A stretch of DNA of 64,000 nucleotides, from assembly GCA_934463035.1 (NCBI GenBank), contig CAKSIG010000003.1:124001-188000 (forward strand). The letters run 5' to 3'. The DNA is from an uncultured Eubacteriales bacterium. Its GTDB lineage: Bacteria; Bacillota; Clostridia; Oscillospirales; Acutalibacteraceae. Position 1 is the first letter of the stretch; every line of letters begins with the position of its first letter. This document shows positions 9,130 through 17,246 of the stretch, in pieces. The notes under the pieces are model-generated. The model did not search any database. It worked only from the letters and a program-made list of their open reading frames with translations, and had not been told where the DNA came from. A program made the position numbers and the translations under genes.

Positions 9130-9786
9130 TTATATTTTGCTTTTTAATATTTCAATAAGTTCGTCGGGGTTTTCCGCTGTATAAGCGGCGCCGTTTTTTA
9201 TAAGCTCGTCCTTAGTTCTGAACCCCCAGAGAACGCCTATCGGCAATGCACCCACATTTACTGCAACTGCCATATCCATACCTGAGTCGCCTACAAATGC
9301 GCAGTCGCCGGGTTCTGCGCCCAATTCCTTTATAATTTGCAGCGTGAGCTTAGGGTTTGGTTTTGCGGGGTAACCTTCACGCTTTCCCGCAACCGTATCA
9401 AAAATATCGCCGAATAATTTTGATACGACCTTTTCAGCCATTTCCTGCGCCTTGTTTGATATTACCGCAGTTTTAACGCCTTGTTTCCGTAAAAAGTTTA
9501 TTAACTCGGGCATATTCTTATATGCGTATGTCTTGTCGTGATAATGCCCCCTGTAACGCGCCATAAATATATCAAGACATTTCTTTTCGGTTTCATCTGT
9601 CCTTGCGCTTTCAGGCAAAGCGCGCTCTATGAGCTTTGGTATTCCGTCGCCGACAAAATAGTTGTATTCGTCTGTTTTATGGGTAGGGAAGCCTAATGCG
9701 CAAAGTGCGTAGTTTGTGCTGTCAGCCAGATCTTCAAGCGAATTGACAAGTGTTCCGTCTAAATCAAATAATACTGCCTTAATCAT
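9130..9786 (-). CDS. HAD-family phosphoglycolate phosphatase-like hydrolase
   Basis: 218 aa. HAD motif I FDLDGTLVNS near the N-terminus, motif II ISNKAQEM, motif III Lys in PAKPNPKL and motif IV FVGDSGMDMAVAVN. This pattern with an alpha-helical cap fits the Gph/PGP group that dephosphorylates phosphoglycolate or similar small phosphoesters; the actual substrate is not determinable. I start at ATG 9786 (MIKAVLFDLDG), which has AGAGGTG upstream; the longer open frame would add 21 residues with no ribosome site. Single-gene unit with its own terminator. Confidence 0.85.
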   Translation of the reverse strand: MIKAVLFDLDGTLVNSLEDLADSTNYALCALGFPTHKTDEYNYFVGDGIPKLIERALPESARTDETEKKCLDIFMARYRGHYHDKTYAYKNMPELINFLRKQGVKTAVISNKAQEMAEKVVSKLFGDIFDTVAGKREGYPAKPNPKLTLQIIKELGAEPGDCAFVGDSGMDMAVAVNVGALPIGVLWGFRTKDELIKNGAAYTAENPDELIEILKSKI

Positions 9787-9871
9787 TGTAGCACCTCTTA
9801 AAAACGTTGATATTATTATATACCGTGTCAGGGGAATTGTAAATATCAATCTTGCGGTACATCATTATGAA

Positions 9872-9901
9872 AATTGTGCTTAATTATATAAAAATTGCTG
9901 T
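9872..9901 (-). promoter_or_regulatory. 21-bp-period direct-repeat operator upstream of the first AraC gene
   Basis: Plus-strand half sites AATTGTGCT (9872-9880) and AATTGCTGT (9893-9901), repeat period 21 bp. On the minus strand the core AGCAATTTTTATA is shared with operators upstream of the GH3 and GH1 genes. It abuts the -35 box of the AraC gene (TTTACT 9901-9906). AraC-family proteins bind such direct repeats; autoregulation is inferred. Confidence 0.6.
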
Positions 9902-9929
9902 TTACTATTTTTGCATAAGGTGATATTAT
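9901..9929 (+). promoter_or_regulatory. promoter of the first AraC regulator gene
   Basis: TTTACT (9901-9906), 17-nt spacer, TATTAT (9924-9929), with the AGGAAG ribosome site following. Confidence 0.5.
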
Positions 9930-9951
9930 ATAACAAAAGGAAGTGGACGCC

Positions 9952-10773
9952 TTGAACAAGTTTGAAGTGGTTAAAACCGCATTTACACCTGTTGAATGGT
10001 GGAAAAACGATATTGGCATAGTTACCTCCTGCGGCAGGGGGAATACCTATTATCCGTATAATTTTACAAGAGCCCTGTCCGATACTTTGCTCTTGCTTTA
10101 TACAACCTCAGGTAAGGGATTTCTTGAATATAAGGGCAGGAACTATACGCTTGGCGTCGGCGATGTATTTATAATAGATTGCTACGAATTTCAGAGATAC
10201 GGCGCTTTTGATAAAAATTGGGATTTTATATTTGTTCATCTCAATAAGAAGGAAATTATAATGCCTTATTACGAGGCAATAACCAACGGGGGCACCTCAG
10301 CGTTGTTTCATTATCCCGCCTTTAAAAAGGAGTGTTGGGATAGGGTTGATGAGTTTATAAAGAATAACGACGTTGATTCGATGTATAAGTCCTCGGTAAG
10401 CGTAATCAATTTTATGCTGAATTTACTGCTTATAAATAAAACTAATATACCCGAAAATTTCAGCAAAATTTCGGGATATATGCGGGAACACTATAACGAA
10501 AATATAAGCGTTGACGCGCTTGCCGAAGCGGCGCATTTAAGCAAGTATCATTTTATACGCCGTTTTAAAAAGTATTACGGCTCCACACCGCACGAATATA
10601 TGGTGCTGTGCCGTATCGACAACGCTAAGAATTTACTTATCAATACCGAAACCACGATAGAGGAAATAGCGGAAATCTGCGGTTTTTCATCGCTGTCCGC
10701 TTTCAGCCTGTGTTTTAAAAACTCGGTAGGCATTAATCCAACCGAGTTCAGAAAACAGTTTAAATTGGTATAA
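9952..10773 (+). CDS. AraC-family transcriptional regulator
   Basis: 273 aa. N-terminal cupin-like ligand-binding domain (about 35-110; YKGRNYTLGVGDVFIID) and C-terminal AraC double helix-turn-helix (ISVDALAEAAHLSKYHFIRR and TIEEIAEICGFSSLSAFS, ending FRKQF). The start is TTG 9952: AGGAAG ends 8 nt before it, while the upstream GTG 9943 overlaps that ribosome site. It is convergent with the GH3 gene and carries the same operator upstream as GH3 and GH1, so I infer it controls these glycosidase genes in response to a sugar. Confidence 0.9.
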   Translation: MNKFEVVKTAFTPVEWWKNDIGIVTSCGRGNTYYPYNFTRALSDTLLLLYTTSGKGFLEYKGRNYTLGVGDVFIIDCYEFQRYGAFDKNWDFIFVHLNKKEIIMPYYEAITNGGTSALFHYPAFKKECWDRVDEFIKNNDVDSMYKSSVSVINFMLNLLLINKTNIPENFSKISGYMREHYNENISVDALAEAAHLSKYHFIRRFKKYYGSTPHEYMVLCRIDNAKNLLINTETTIEEIAEICGFSSLSAFSLCFKNSVGINPTEFRKQFKLV

Positions 10774-10810
10774 TTAAGTCCGAGTGAGATACACTCGGAC
10801 TTAATTTTTA
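10774..10810. terminator. bidirectional terminator between AraC and GH3 genes
   Basis: Stem TTAAGTCCGAGTG / CACTCGGACTTAA (10774-10786 and 10792-10804) with a five-base loop and trailing T run; serves both convergent genes. Confidence 0.9.
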
Positions 10811-12394
10811 AATATTCATAGGTAATTTTCCGCAGAACGGTCTTTCACCGTAAATTGCGTCAACAGCGTCGCTTAAACATAATTTGTCGGGATATGTGTG
10901 GATTGCTGTATCGGCAAGCGGGAAGTATTCGGTTAAATAGTGAGGTGTGCCGATAACCATTACTACCGTCTTGTCCTCGTCAAAGCGCTGTGCCGAATGA
11001 AGATTAACAAGCTCCCTTGAATATAACGGAAGAGCCGAATGTGAAAAGGCACAGTAAACTATTAGGTCGTAATCGCGGTCAATTTCACCCGCCTCATAGT
11101 CTTCAAGATATACGTCCCATTTGCGGCGCAAATCTACTTCCGCACCGTGTTTTTTGAACTCATCGGCTATAAAATCAGCAAGCCTGTCCGCATAATCTCT
11201 GCCTTCCATAAGGTATTCAACGCCTGTGATTATACGCACCTTTTTTATTTTGTTGCCGTCTATCGGAAGCAGGTTGAGTTTGTTTTTATATAATGTCGCG
11301 CTTTTTGCCGCAAGCCTGCTCTGTGTTTCTTTTGCAAACTCTAACGAACTGTCATACTGCTCAGGAATAGCCCCGAAATCGGGAATGGTTTCTTTAAGAG
11401 CCTGAATACGGGTCACAGCGTCATCAAGACGCGACATCGGTATCTCGCCGTTTGTAATCGCTTTTTCTATAAGCTCAGCAGTTTCCTCACGCGGCCAAAG
11501 CATCATATCAAGACCTGCTTTAAACGCCTCGACCTCAGCTTTTCTGCGGTCGAATTTCCAGCGCACAAAACCGCCCATATCCATAGCGTCTGTGATGGCG
11601 ACGCCCTTAAAACCAAGCTCGTCTTTGAGAAGACGCATAGCGTCAGCAGAGAGTGAGGCAGGGGGATAAACCCCGTCTATCGCGTCGTTTTGGAAGGCGG
11701 GAACCGAAATATGTCCGACCATAACCGCCATCATACCCGCATTAAATGCTGACCTGTATATCTTTCCGTAGCTTTCAAGCCATTCTTCCTTTGAAAGATT
11801 GTTGACGCTGCCGACAATGTGTTGATTGCGCGCGTCGCATCCGTCGCCCGGGAAGTGCTTTCCCGTTGTCAAAACGCCGTGATCCTGAAATCCCTTAATT
11901 TCTTCGGTAAGCATTTCGGCTTGAAGCTGAGGGTCGTTGGATATACTCCTGTTACGCACAATTTCGTTGAATTTATTGAAAGTCATATCGCAAACGGGTG
12001 CAAATGCCCAGTTCACACCGACTGTGCGGCACTGCTGCGCTATGGCTTTGCCGTAATCGTATGCGAGCGACTTGTCGCGTGAAGAACCAATCGCCATAGG
12101 AGGGGGAAGCGGTATGTAATCCTCGCCCAAAAAGCCCGTGCTTTGCTCTGAATCGGCGGCAACAAGCAACGGAATTTTGGAGTATTTCTGATATTCGCCT
12201 ATTAATTCGGCAAATTTCTTTCGGTCAATTGATTTATCGTCTCGAAGTTCATTGCAGATGAAGATACCGCCTACGGGATATTTTTCCATAAAGTTCTTTA
12301 TGGAACCGTACTGCGCGATATGCTTTTTCGGATTTGCCTTAACAACCATCATCTGACAAATTTTTTCGTGGAGTGTAAGTTTGCTCAGGTCCAT
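10808..12394 (-). CDS. glycoside hydrolase family 3 protein (NagZ-like beta-N-acetylhexosaminidase)
   Basis: 528 aa. GH3 catalytic barrel in the N-terminal ~340 residues with NWAFAPVCDM, GKHFPGDG followed by a His in DARNQH (the NagZ-type Asp/His acid-base loop) and the nucleophile Asp in VAITDAMDMGG. A C-terminal domain follows. There is no signal peptide, so it likely acts in the cytoplasm on imported hexosaminides or muropeptides. ATG 12394 is chosen because AAAGAGGTG lies upstream; the GTG at 12403 sits in the ribosome site. An operator shared with the AraC and GH1 genes precedes its promoter, suggesting carbohydrate-responsive control rather than constitutive wall recycling. Confidence 0.88.
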   Translation of the reverse strand: MDLSKLTLHEKICQMMVVKANPKKHIAQYGSIKNFMEKYPVGGIFICNELRDDKSIDRKKFAELIGEYQKYSKIPLLVAADSEQSTGFLGEDYIPLPPPMAIGSSRDKSLAYDYGKAIAQQCRTVGVNWAFAPVCDMTFNKFNEIVRNRSISNDPQLQAEMLTEEIKGFQDHGVLTTGKHFPGDGCDARNQHIVGSVNNLSKEEWLESYGKIYRSAFNAGMMAVMVGHISVPAFQNDAIDGVYPPASLSADAMRLLKDELGFKGVAITDAMDMGGFVRWKFDRRKAEVEAFKAGLDMMLWPREETAELIEKAITNGEIPMSRLDDAVTRIQALKETIPDFGAIPEQYDSSLEFAKETQSRLAAKSATLYKNKLNLLPIDGNKIKKVRIITGVEYLMEGRDYADRLADFIADEFKKHGAEVDLRRKWDVYLEDYEAGEIDRDYDLIVYCAFSHSALPLYSRELVNLHSAQRFDEDKTVVMVIGTPHYLTEYFPLADTAIHTYPDKLCLSDAVDAIYGERPFCGKLPMNI

Positions 12395-12423
12395 TGTCAA
12401 CACCTCTTTAAATTTCTGGTTTT

Positions 12424-12452
12424 ATAATATCATTTTCAAAGTAGTTTATAAA
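12424..12452 (-). promoter_or_regulatory. promoter of the GH3 gene
   Basis: Minus strand TTTATA (12452-12447), 17-nt spacer, TATTAT (12429-12424). The weak -35 box directly follows the shared operator, as expected for an activator-dependent promoter. Confidence 0.5.
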
Positions 12453-12459
12453 TATCGGT

Positions 12460-12489
12460 AATTGCTCTATATTTTATAAAAATTGCTCT
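12460..12489 (-). promoter_or_regulatory. 21-bp-period direct-repeat operator upstream of GH3
   Basis: Two identical half sites AGAGCAATT on the minus strand (12489-12481 and 12468-12460), period 21 bp. The 17-nt stretch GAGCAATTTTTATAAAA is identical to that upstream of the GH1 gene in the same orientation and at nearly the same distance from the -35 box. Confidence 0.65.
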
Positions 12490-12496
12490 CAAATAC

Positions 12497-12534
12497 ATAA
12501 AAAATGAGCCTTGCCGCGCAAATGTCGGCAAGAC
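12497..12534 (-). terminator. terminator after the fumarase beta-subunit gene
   Basis: Minus-strand stem TCTTGCCG / CGGCAAGG with a nine-base loop followed by ATTTTTT. Confidence 0.8.
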
Positions 12535-12550
12535 CTTTGTAATATGCGAG

Positions 12551-13084
12551 TTATTTTCTTTTAAATAAATTGCCGCCGTGCGAGTCAATGCCCACAATAA
12601 GCGGAAAGCCGCTGAATTCCAATCGCTTTACCGATTCACAGCCGAGGTCGCCGAACGCTATAACGTCGCACTTTTTTATTTTGAGCGCCGCAAGCGCGCC
12701 TGCGCCGCCTATTGCGCATAGATATACGGAATTGTTGCGTAATATTGCGTCAATAACCTGTTCGTTTCTTGCGCCCTTTCCGATAGTGGCGCAAAGTCCC
12801 ATGTCAAGGAGGGTCGGCGTATACGGATCCATACGCATTGAGGTGGTAGGTCCGCAACTGCCTATCGCCATTCCGTTCGGCGTTGGGGTGGGACCCGCAT
12901 AGTAAATTACGGCGTCTTTAATATTAAAGGGAAGCGGCTCACCGCTTTTCAGCAATTCAAATATGCGTTTGTGCGCGGCGTCGCGCGCCGTATATACCGT
13001 GCCCGAAAGACAAACTCTGTCTCCCGCATTCAAAACCTTGCAATAATTGCGTAACTCACCGCAATTTATACTGTATTCTTTCAT
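12551..13084 (-). CDS. class I fumarate hydratase / L-tartrate dehydratase beta subunit
   Basis: 177 aa. The C-terminal (beta) swivel domain of class I Fe-S hydro-lyases: GDRVCLSGTVYTARDAAHKR, YYAGPTPTPNGMAIGS, GPTTSMRMDPY, GKGARN and CAIGGAGAL are conserved in FumA C-termini and TtdB. It normally pairs with a separate alpha subunit that carries the [4Fe-4S] cluster, usually the adjacent gene. No alpha subunit is found nearby; the upstream neighbour is a DivIVA-like protein whose stop overlaps this start by 4 nt. Either the alpha subunit lies elsewhere or it was lost. Substrate (fumarate or tartrate) cannot be assigned. Confidence 0.88.
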   Translation of the reverse strand: MKEYSINCGELRNYCKVLNAGDRVCLSGTVYTARDAAHKRIFELLKSGEPLPFNIKDAVIYYAGPTPTPNGMAIGSCGPTTSMRMDPYTPTLLDMGLCATIGKGARNEQVIDAILRNNSVYLCAIGGAGALAALKIKKCDVIAFGDLGCESVKRLEFSGFPLIVGIDSHGGNLFKRK

Positions 13085-13629
13085 TTTACGATACTGTTGT
13101 AAAGCTCCTCAAATTCATTGCTGTGCTTACAGCTCTCAACGCTCATATCCTGTATTTGGCGCTTTGTTTCTGCAAGAGAATTCATAAGCTCGTCCACCTT
13201 GCCTGCAAATTCGTCCGACGTTTTAAGTATTTTTTCTTTGAGTGAATCAAGCGATTCGTGCGCCGAATCAATCGAGCCTACGTTGCGTTCCACTTCATCG
13301 GCGGCAAGCTCGCTGCTGCGTGCAGCATTGTCCATAATCGCTCTCGCATTCGCCTGCGCAACAAGATAGAGTTTTCCGATATTGTCCGACAGTCGGCGGA
13401 TTTCGTCATACTTTTCGTTAAATTCGTTAAGCTCGGCGGAAATGCGTTCCTTTTCCGCATTGAGTTTTTCACATTCTTCTTTTGAAAGATTTAATTCGTT
13501 ATTTAATTCTTCAACCTTGCAGTTCAAGGCTGATTCCTTATCAACAAACGCGTGATGAGTTTTCTCTATGTAGTTTATAACATCTTCGCAATTAAAGCCG
13601 AATAAACTTTTACGAAAGCCTATACCCAT
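13081..13629 (-). CDS. DivIVA-like coiled-coil protein
   Basis: 182 aa. N-terminus GFRKSLFGFNCEDVINYIEK resembles the DivIVA/GpsB lipid-binding N-domain (one short motif followed by a heptad-rich region), then almost entirely coiled coil to residue ~170 with no membrane helix. DivIVA-type proteins mark curved or polar membranes and organise division or sporulation. ATG 13629 is preferred because GGGGGTC precedes it; the open frame extends to 13656 without a ribosome site. Overlaps the fumarase subunit gene by 4 nt. Assignment rests on the N-terminal motif and coiled-coil architecture. Confidence 0.65.
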   Translation of the reverse strand: MGIGFRKSLFGFNCEDVINYIEKTHHAFVDKESALNCKVEELNNELNLSKEECEKLNAEKERISAELNEFNEKYDEIRRLSDNIGKLYLVAQANARAIMDNAARSSELAADEVERNVGSIDSAHESLDSLKEKILKTSDEFAGKVDELMNSLAETKRQIQDMSVESCKHSNEFEELYNSIVK

Positions 13630-13721
13630 ATTATGACCCCCTAATATCTCTGTCATTATAACAAATTATCGGGTATATTACAAGTTTTTCGTTAAAATAA
13701 CATTAAGTTTTTAATTTTGAC

Positions 13722-13750
13722 TTGAATTGACACCGCCGAGACAATATAAT
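13722..13750 (+). promoter_or_regulatory. promoter of the ttcA-like gene
   Basis: TTGAAT (13722-13727), 17-nt spacer, perfect TATAAT (13745-13750). Confidence 0.65.
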
Positions 13751-13777
13751 AAATAAAAAACTTTTTCGGGGAATGTT

Positions 13778-14614
13778 ATGGAAAAACGAAAATTAACCAG
13801 AGCGCAGGAAGCACAGCGCAGTATAATAAAAAAATACCGCAAAGCAATATGGAATAACTTTGTCGGGGCGATAAAGGAATATCAGCTTATAAGCGCGGGG
13901 GATAAAATTGCGGTTTGCATATCGGGCGGTAAGGATTCTATGCTGCTTGCAAAGTGTTTTGAGCAGTTGTCGCTCCATTCGGACGTTCCGTTTGAAGTTG
14001 TTTACCTTTCAATGGACCCCGGGTATAACGCCGAAAACAGAAAACTGCTTGAACATAATGCTGAAATACTCGGAATAGACCTTAAAATATTTGAGAGCGA
14101 TATTTTTGAAGTGACTGAGCGCGTCGGCGGTTCGCCTTGCTATTTGTGCGCGCGTATGCGCAGGGGCTGGCTTTACAGTAAGGCTCGCGAACTTGGCTGT
14201 AATAAAATAGCGCTCGGACACCATCTTGACGATGTTATCGAAACGCTTTTAATGAGTATGATGTATGCTTCGGAAATTAAAACAATGCTCCCTAAATTAC
14301 ACAGCACCAATTTTGAGGGTATGGAGCTTATACGCCCGCTTTATAAGGTAAAGGAACGCGATATAATAGCCTGGTCAAATTATAACGGGCTTAACTTTTT
14401 GCAATGTGCCTGCCGATTTACCGAGGAAAGCGAGCATAACGAACAACTTTCAAAGCGCAAGGAAATAAAGGCGCTTATAAAGGAAATAAAAAAAGTAAAC
14501 CCAAATGTAGACGATAATATTTTCAGGAGCCTGCATAACGTAAATCTTGCCACACTTCCCGGTTTCCGCGACTGCGACTGCGGCGAATGGCACAGCTATC
14601 TTGAAAATTATTAA
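13778..14614 (+). CDS. TtcA-like tRNA 2-thiocytidine / PP-loop ATPase
   Basis: 278 aa. PP-loop SGGKDSMLLAK (residues ~50-60), CxxC in SPCYLCARMRRG and GHHLDDVIETLL fit the TtcA branch of the TilS/TtcA family, which activates target cytidine by adenylation and transfers sulfur, using an Fe-S cluster held by cysteines. A further Cys pair occurs in LQCACRF and two more near DCDCGEWH at the C-terminus. In the family it modifies C32 of tRNA. Monocistronic, with its own promoter and terminator. Other members of this superfamily act on other substrates, so the exact RNA target is inferred. Confidence 0.82.
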   Translation: MEKRKLTRAQEAQRSIIKKYRKAIWNNFVGAIKEYQLISAGDKIAVCISGGKDSMLLAKCFEQLSLHSDVPFEVVYLSMDPGYNAENRKLLEHNAEILGIDLKIFESDIFEVTERVGGSPCYLCARMRRGWLYSKARELGCNKIALGHHLDDVIETLLMSMMYASEIKTMLPKLHSTNFEGMELIRPLYKVKERDIIAWSNYNGLNFLQCACRFTEESEHNEQLSKRKEIKALIKEIKKVNPNVDDNIFRSLHNVNLATLPGFRDCDCGEWHSYLENY

Positions 14615-14634
14615 TTCATATTGTTTAATAGCGT

Positions 14635-14676
14635 AAAAAATTAGAGTTTAGCGTGCTAAACCCTAATTTTTTATAC
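14635..14676. terminator. bidirectional terminator between ttcA and U32 peptidase genes
   Basis: Long stem AAAAAATTAGAGTTTAGC / GCTAAACCCTAATTTTTT (14635-14652 and 14655-14672) with one mismatch and a two-base tip; A/T runs on both sides serve convergent genes. Confidence 0.88.
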
Positions 14677-14718
14677 TTCTTGCAAAGCGTACCGACAATC
14701 GAACTTCTAAAATCCAAT

Positions 14719-16782
14719 CTATATCGTTCCTCTCCAAAACAGTCCTCTTGTATATTTAACATCGGGGGAGAGACCGTTTTCGTAAGCTGATAATACTTCG
14801 GCGGCGCGCTCCTTTGTCTCGTCTGTGAAATAAAGTACGTTAAAATCAAGACCTAAAAGTTCGTTTTTTCTGTCTGCCAGCCAAATCGGAACGCTGTTAA
14901 ACAGTTCGCTGAATCCCATTCGGCACCGTATTTGGAAACTGATACCTTTGCGATCGGTTATGACGTTGTTTTTGTCGCACTCCTTGCAGCTTTTTCCGTT
15001 TTTAACAGGGCAGTTTTTAAATATCATAAGCGGTATTTTCCCGTATGAAACGATACCTTTTTTAACATTTGAACCGAGCCGTTTCGCATCGCTTAAAAGA
15101 ATTTCATTTGAAAGCACCGCCGAATCAATGCCCAAGTTGCCGAGAGCATTAAGACTTTCGGTGTTGTATATATTAAGTCCGCTGTCGGCAATCGGCTTCA
15201 TTCCGACCTCTTTTGCAAGTTCAACCGCCGCAATATTTCCGCACATTGCAGAGGTAAAACCGCATTTTTTAAATTCTTCAAGTCTTTTTATTATAGCTTT
15301 TTCATCGGTTATTCCGCGCGGAATTTCCGCTATTTTATACACATTTTCAGGCAAGGAGTTTATTTCGGTGCAGTCAAGCGGAATAATAATTCCGTCTGTT
15401 TTTCCTAAATCATCAGGTATTTGCGATACTGACGAAAATCTCGCATATGTTTTCAGAGCTCCTGTGTGAGTGTGCTTTTGTGACGGCAGATTCAATTCGC
15501 ATTTAACCGATTTTCTATGCAATTCGGCACGCTTTTCGGTCAATCTTTCACAGGCGGAGCGCCGCAATGCGTTAAGCTCGGACGCGCTTACAAACAAGCC
15601 GTCGTCAATATCGGTTTCAATATTTTTAATTATATAAGGCGTTGAACCGAGCTTTGATAAATTTGCGTTTGCGGTAAGCCTATCAGTCGGCTTATTTTTG
15701 GCGATGCTCGGTATGGCTCCCGTTACGGTAACGGTGTTTTCACCGTCGTCAAACGTCAGCAAAATCGGTTTATCTTTTTTGATTTCAGCCTTTATTTTGA
15801 GCGGCACACGCTGAAATTCGTTTCTGTAAAGTCCGTGTATGTAGGGAAGTGCGTTTTTAACGGAATTTATGTCTTCCGATGTGCGCACGCCGAACATAGC
15901 CTTAGACGGTTTGTTTTCAAAATATCCCGCAGTAAATCCCGAACGTGAAAAAACGTTTTTAAGGTGTTCTTCAAGCTGTGCGTCTATCACGCCGCTGTCT
16001 GCCGCGCTTCTGCAAGCCGCAGTTGCCGCCGCAACGTATTCCGGGCGTTTCATACGCCCCTCAATTTTTAGTGAAGCAACGCCTATTTCGGAAAGCTCGC
16101 TGACATAGTGCAAAAGGGAAAGGTCTTTAAGGCTAAGGTCATAGCTCGTGCCGCCCTCAACCGAAAAGGGCAGGCGGCAGGGTCCTGCGCATAAACCGCG
16201 GTTGCCGCTCCGGGAGCCGAGAAACGAAGATAACAGGCACTGCCCTGAAACGCACATACACAACGCGCCGTGAATAAACACTTCGACTGTCATATCAAGC
16301 CGTGCGGCTTCTTCGCAAAGCTCTTTTAAGGCTTCAAAGGACATTTCTCTTGCCGCTACTACGCGCTTAAATCCGAAATGTTTCAAAAATTTCAGCGCCG
16401 ACGGCGAATGTACCGACATTTGTGTTGAAGCGTGCAGAGGTATTTGCGGCGCGTTTTCATAAAGCAGCTTTGCAAGACCTAAGTCCTGAATTATAATTCC
16501 GTCAACACCTGCGTTGTATGCTCCGCAAGCGAGCTTAAAAGCGTCTTCAAGCTCGCTTTCTTTTAACATTATGTTCAACGTAAGATAGGTCTTAACGCCC
16601 CGTATACGGCAATACTCCGCCGCTTTTTTTATTTCTTCCGCGTCAAAATTTTCGGCATTTCGCCTTGCGGAAAACTGCTTTGCTCCGAAATAAACAGCGT
16701 CGGCGCCGCTCCTTACAGCCGCTTCAAGCATTTCAAATGAGCCTGCGGGGGAGAGAACTTCGGGTTTAATCGGGTTAGGCAT
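14719..16782 (-). CDS. U32 family peptidase / RlhA-like RNA hydroxylation protein
   Basis: 687 aa. N-terminal U32 domain (PEVLSPAGSFEMLEAAVRSG, FIHGALCMCVSGQCLLSS, SGNRGLCAGPCR) with the conserved Cys cluster, followed by a DUF3656-like C-terminal half and a late cysteine group (NCPVKNGKSCKECDKN). Long members of this family include RlhA, which with prephenate-derived chemistry and iron hydroxylates 23S rRNA; shorter ones (TrhP) act on tRNA. Peptidase activity is historical. ATG 16782 overlaps the zapA end by 8 nt, a coupling typical of Clostridia. The open frame upstream of 16782 lies inside zapA and is not used. Confidence 0.85.
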   Translation of the reverse strand: MPNPIKPEVLSPAGSFEMLEAAVRSGADAVYFGAKQFSARRNAENFDAEEIKKAAEYCRIRGVKTYLTLNIMLKESELEDAFKLACGAYNAGVDGIIIQDLGLAKLLYENAPQIPLHASTQMSVHSPSALKFLKHFGFKRVVAAREMSFEALKELCEEAARLDMTVEVFIHGALCMCVSGQCLLSSFLGSRSGNRGLCAGPCRLPFSVEGGTSYDLSLKDLSLLHYVSELSEIGVASLKIEGRMKRPEYVAAATAACRSAADSGVIDAQLEEHLKNVFSRSGFTAGYFENKPSKAMFGVRTSEDINSVKNALPYIHGLYRNEFQRVPLKIKAEIKKDKPILLTFDDGENTVTVTGAIPSIAKNKPTDRLTANANLSKLGSTPYIIKNIETDIDDGLFVSASELNALRRSACERLTEKRAELHRKSVKCELNLPSQKHTHTGALKTYARFSSVSQIPDDLGKTDGIIIPLDCTEINSLPENVYKIAEIPRGITDEKAIIKRLEEFKKCGFTSAMCGNIAAVELAKEVGMKPIADSGLNIYNTESLNALGNLGIDSAVLSNEILLSDAKRLGSNVKKGIVSYGKIPLMIFKNCPVKNGKSCKECDKNNVITDRKGISFQIRCRMGFSELFNSVPIWLADRKNELLGLDFNVLYFTDETKERAAEVLSAYENGLSPDVKYTRGLFWRGTI

Positions 16783-17089
16783 TATTACCGTCCTTCTTGT
16801 CGGCTTTTGCAATTTGGGAGTTGCTCTTTTGAATAGCAAGCTCGCAGGTCAGGCGGTTTACCTCACTTTTGAGCCGTTCGTTTTCAAGCTGTGCTTTTTT
16901 TGCGTTGTCATAGCCTTCAAGCGCCGCCAAAACCGCTACCATTGTTGTTGAAAGGAATGGATTTTTCTTAGCAAAATAATCAAGCCTCAATTCCAATTCT
17001 CTGCCAAGCTCTCTTAAATATTCCTCGCTGTCGTCGCTTATTATTGAGTATTTAATTCCGCCTACCGTAAGACGTATTTTATTTGCCAT
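16775..17089 (-). CDS. zapA: cell division protein ZapA
   Basis: 104 aa. N-terminal KIRLTVGGIKYSIISDDSEEYL and the C-terminal coiled coil from about residue 60 match ZapA, which crosslinks FtsZ protofilaments in the cytoplasm. A normal ribosome site (CGGAGG) precedes ATG 17089. It is the first gene of a two-gene unit with the U32 protein, a common pairing in Firmicutes. Confidence 0.88.
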   Translation of the reverse strand: MANKIRLTVGGIKYSIISDDSEEYLRELGRELELRLDYFAKKNPFLSTTMVAVLAALEGYDNAKKAQLENERLKSEVNRLTCELAIQKSNSQIAKADKKDGNNA

Positions 17090-17129
17090 ATTGTTATTCC
17101 TCCGTTCTTTTGTCTGTGTTTATAACTAT

Positions 17130-17158
17130 AATATATACTATTTCTAAGAAAAGTTAAA
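17130..17158 (-). promoter_or_regulatory. promoter of zapA-U32 unit
   Basis: Minus strand TTTAAC (17158-17153), 17-nt spacer, TATATT (17135-17130). Confidence 0.5.
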
Positions 17159-17178
17159 GTATTTTTTTCGTTTGAATC

Positions 17179-17207
17179 TTTACACGGGTATGAAAAATTG
17201 TTATAAT
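17179..17207 (+). promoter_or_regulatory. promoter of the phosphoglycerate mutase gene
   Basis: TTTACA (17179-17184), 17-nt spacer, perfect TATAAT (17202-17207). Confidence 0.65.
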
Positions 17208-17246
17208 TACTGATAATGGAGATATAAAAGAAAGGATATGTCAAAT

